Positions 5,461 to 6,468 of a stretch of DNA of 6,468 nucleotides are shown piece by piece; within the stretch, counting starts at the first letter, position 1; every line of letters begins with the position of its first letter. The translations under genes and the position numbers were made by a program. The notes under the pieces were generated by a model. The model saw only the letters and a list, made by a program, of their open reading frames with translations. It had not been told where the DNA came from and did no database searches. Origin of the DNA: Geminicoccaceae bacterium (GTDB taxonomy: Bacteria; Pseudomonadota; Alphaproteobacteria; Geminicoccales; Geminicoccaceae); contig JAGREZ010000090.1 of NCBI GenBank assembly GCA_020446285.1, forward strand, positions 9,654 to 16,121. Direction: 5' to 3'.

Positions 5461-6468
5461 ATGCCTTCGGATCAACTCTACCTCGTGACCGGGGCTGCCG
5501 GGTTCGTTGGCGGACATCTCGTCCGCCACCTCAAGGATTCGGGCCTGCGCGTTCGCGCCATGGTCCGCAACCCGGATCAGGCCGAACCGCTCCGGGCGAT
5601 CGCCGACGAGGTGGTGCTTGCCGATCTCACCGATCCCGCAACGCTTGGACCCGCCGTCGAGGGGGTCACCGGTATCCACCATGTGGCCGGCCTGTTCCGC
5701 CAGGAGGGGATCCCGGATGCGGCATTCCAGGAGGTCAATGCCGAGGGTACCCGACGGATCCTCGACGCCGCCATCGAGGCCGGCGTGCGGCGGGTGGTGC
5801 ATTGCTCGACCAACGGCGTGCACAGCCATATCGAGAACCCGCCGGCGAACGAAAGCTACCCCTTCAATCCGGGCGACATCTACCAGGAGAGCAAGCTCGA
5901 GGGCGAGCTGATCGCCATGGAATATTTCCAGAGCGGGCGGATGTCCGGCGTGGTGCTGCGACCGGCGATGATCTGGGGACCGGGCGACGAGCGTACGCTC
6001 AAGATGTTCAGGATGATCGCAAGCGGCCGGTTCTTCTATGTCGGACCCGGCGAGGCGCTGCATCACTGGATCGATGTCCGCGATCTGGCCGAGGCGTTCC
6101 GGCTGGCGATGGATTCGGATATCGACGGCGAGGCGTTCCTGATCGGCGGGCGCGACTATCTGCCGATGAAGACCGTCGCCGACGAGATCGCCCGCCAGCT
6201 CGGCGTCTCCGGACCGTGGCTGCATCTGCCCGTGGGCCCGATGATGCTGCTCGCCCATGCGACCGAGATCGTCTGCAAGCCGTTCGGCATCGAGCCGCCG
6301 CTCTTCCGCCGCCGGGTGAGCTTCTTCCTGAAGAGCCGGGCCTATGACATCTCCAAGGCCCGCGAGATGCTCGGCTTCGAGGCACGCCAGGACATCAGGG
6401 GCGAGATCGCCGACATCATCGATGCCTATGAGAGTGACGGCAAGCTCGTCCGGCGGAACGCCAACGCG
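5461..6468 (+). CDS. NAD-dependent epimerase/dehydratase, extended SDR (3' end cut off)
   Basis: 336 codons without a stop; the 3' end lies beyond the window. The N-terminus has the NAD(P)-binding loop TGAAGFVGG (10-18, GxxGxxG type), then LADLTD (53-58) with the adenine-contacting Asp. The catalytic set is visible as CSTNG (115-119) and YQESK (141-145, the YxxxK motif). Further family features are VVLRPAMIWGPGDE (164-177) and HHWIDVRDLAEAF (201-213). These mark the extended short-chain dehydrogenase/reductase group that acts on nucleotide sugars or on sterol- and flavonoid-like substrates. The exact reaction (epimerase, dehydratase, reductase) cannot be told from this fragment. It is transcribed away from the methyltransferase and glycosyltransferase pair, so the three probably share a pathway. 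The codon pattern matches its neighbours; no sign of transfer or damage. Confidence 0.88.
   Translation, partial: MPSDQLYLVTGAAGFVGGHLVRHLKDSGLRVRAMVRNPDQAEPLRAIADEVVLADLTDPATLGPAVEGVTGIHHVAGLFRQEGIPDAAFQEVNAEGTRRILDAAIEAGVRRVVHCSTNGVHSHIENPPANESYPFNPGDIYQESKLEGELIAMEYFQSGRMSGVVLRPAMIWGPGDERTLKMFRMIASGRFFYVGPGEALHHWIDVRDLAEAFRLAMDSDIDGEAFLIGGRDYLPMKTVADEIARQLGVSGPWLHLPVGPMMLLAHATEIVCKPFGIEPPLFRRRVSFFLKSRAYDISKAREMLGFEARQDIRGEIADIIDAYESDGKLVRRNANA

Noticed and set aside
5413..6258. A 281-codon minus-strand open frame opposite the epimerase
   Set aside because: It is the back-to-back codon shadow of the epimerase frame, with no motif.
5322..6347. A 341-codon plus-strand open frame overlapping the epimerase
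   Set aside because: It is in a different frame from the epimerase, has no recognisable motif and is very Arg/Pro/Gly-rich. The frame from 5461 has complete Rossmann and YxxxK motifs and a good ribosome binding site.
1..6468. CRISPR array, transposase or phage features
   Set aside because: No regularly spaced repeats, no transposase or integrase motifs and no terminal inverted repeats with target duplications were seen.

Overview
The window comes from a high-GC proteobacterium, most likely an alphaproteobacterium. The genes use mostly G or C at third codon positions. A TadE/TadG-type pilus gene set is preceded by a sequence matching the alphaproteobacterial CtrA box (TTAA-N7-TTAAC). The genus cannot be read from the sequence.

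Left part (1-3021): a possible 3' end of an upstream plus-strand gene and a strong intrinsic terminator (37-67) come first. About 170 bp of conspicuously AT-rich non-coding DNA follows (roughly 31% G+C by hand count over 71-210), carrying the CtrA-like box. Then come three tightly spaced plus-strand genes, all with one N-terminal membrane anchor and a Tad/Flp-pilus minor-protein layout. They are a TadE-like protein (239-871), a TadG-like protein with a von Willebrand factor A domain (897-2498) and a TadE pseudopilin (2515-3021). Gaps of 25 and 16 nt, each holding a ribosome binding site, indicate one operon. The pilus motor, secretin and major pilin genes are not in this window.

Middle (3022-3187): a convergent intergenic region with candidate terminators on both strands, a 10-bp direct repeat and a perfect 7-bp dyad.

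Right part (3188-6468): a minus-strand pair, a class I SAM-dependent methyltransferase (4376-5158) followed by a family-4-type glycosyltransferase (3188-4369). Only 6 nt separate them, and the glycosyltransferase ribosome binding site overlaps the methyltransferase stop codon. A 302-bp divergent regulatory region separates this pair from a plus-strand NAD-dependent epimerase/dehydratase of the extended SDR type (5461 to beyond the window end). Together these three look like a piece of a glycan or glycolipid tailoring locus (sugar-nucleotide or lipid-linked substrate modification, methylation, glycosyl transfer). The final product cannot be named from this window.

I found no convincing new system. 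The best lead is the CtrA-like box placed to drive the pilus operon, followed by the inverted repeat in the promoter region of the epimerase gene.
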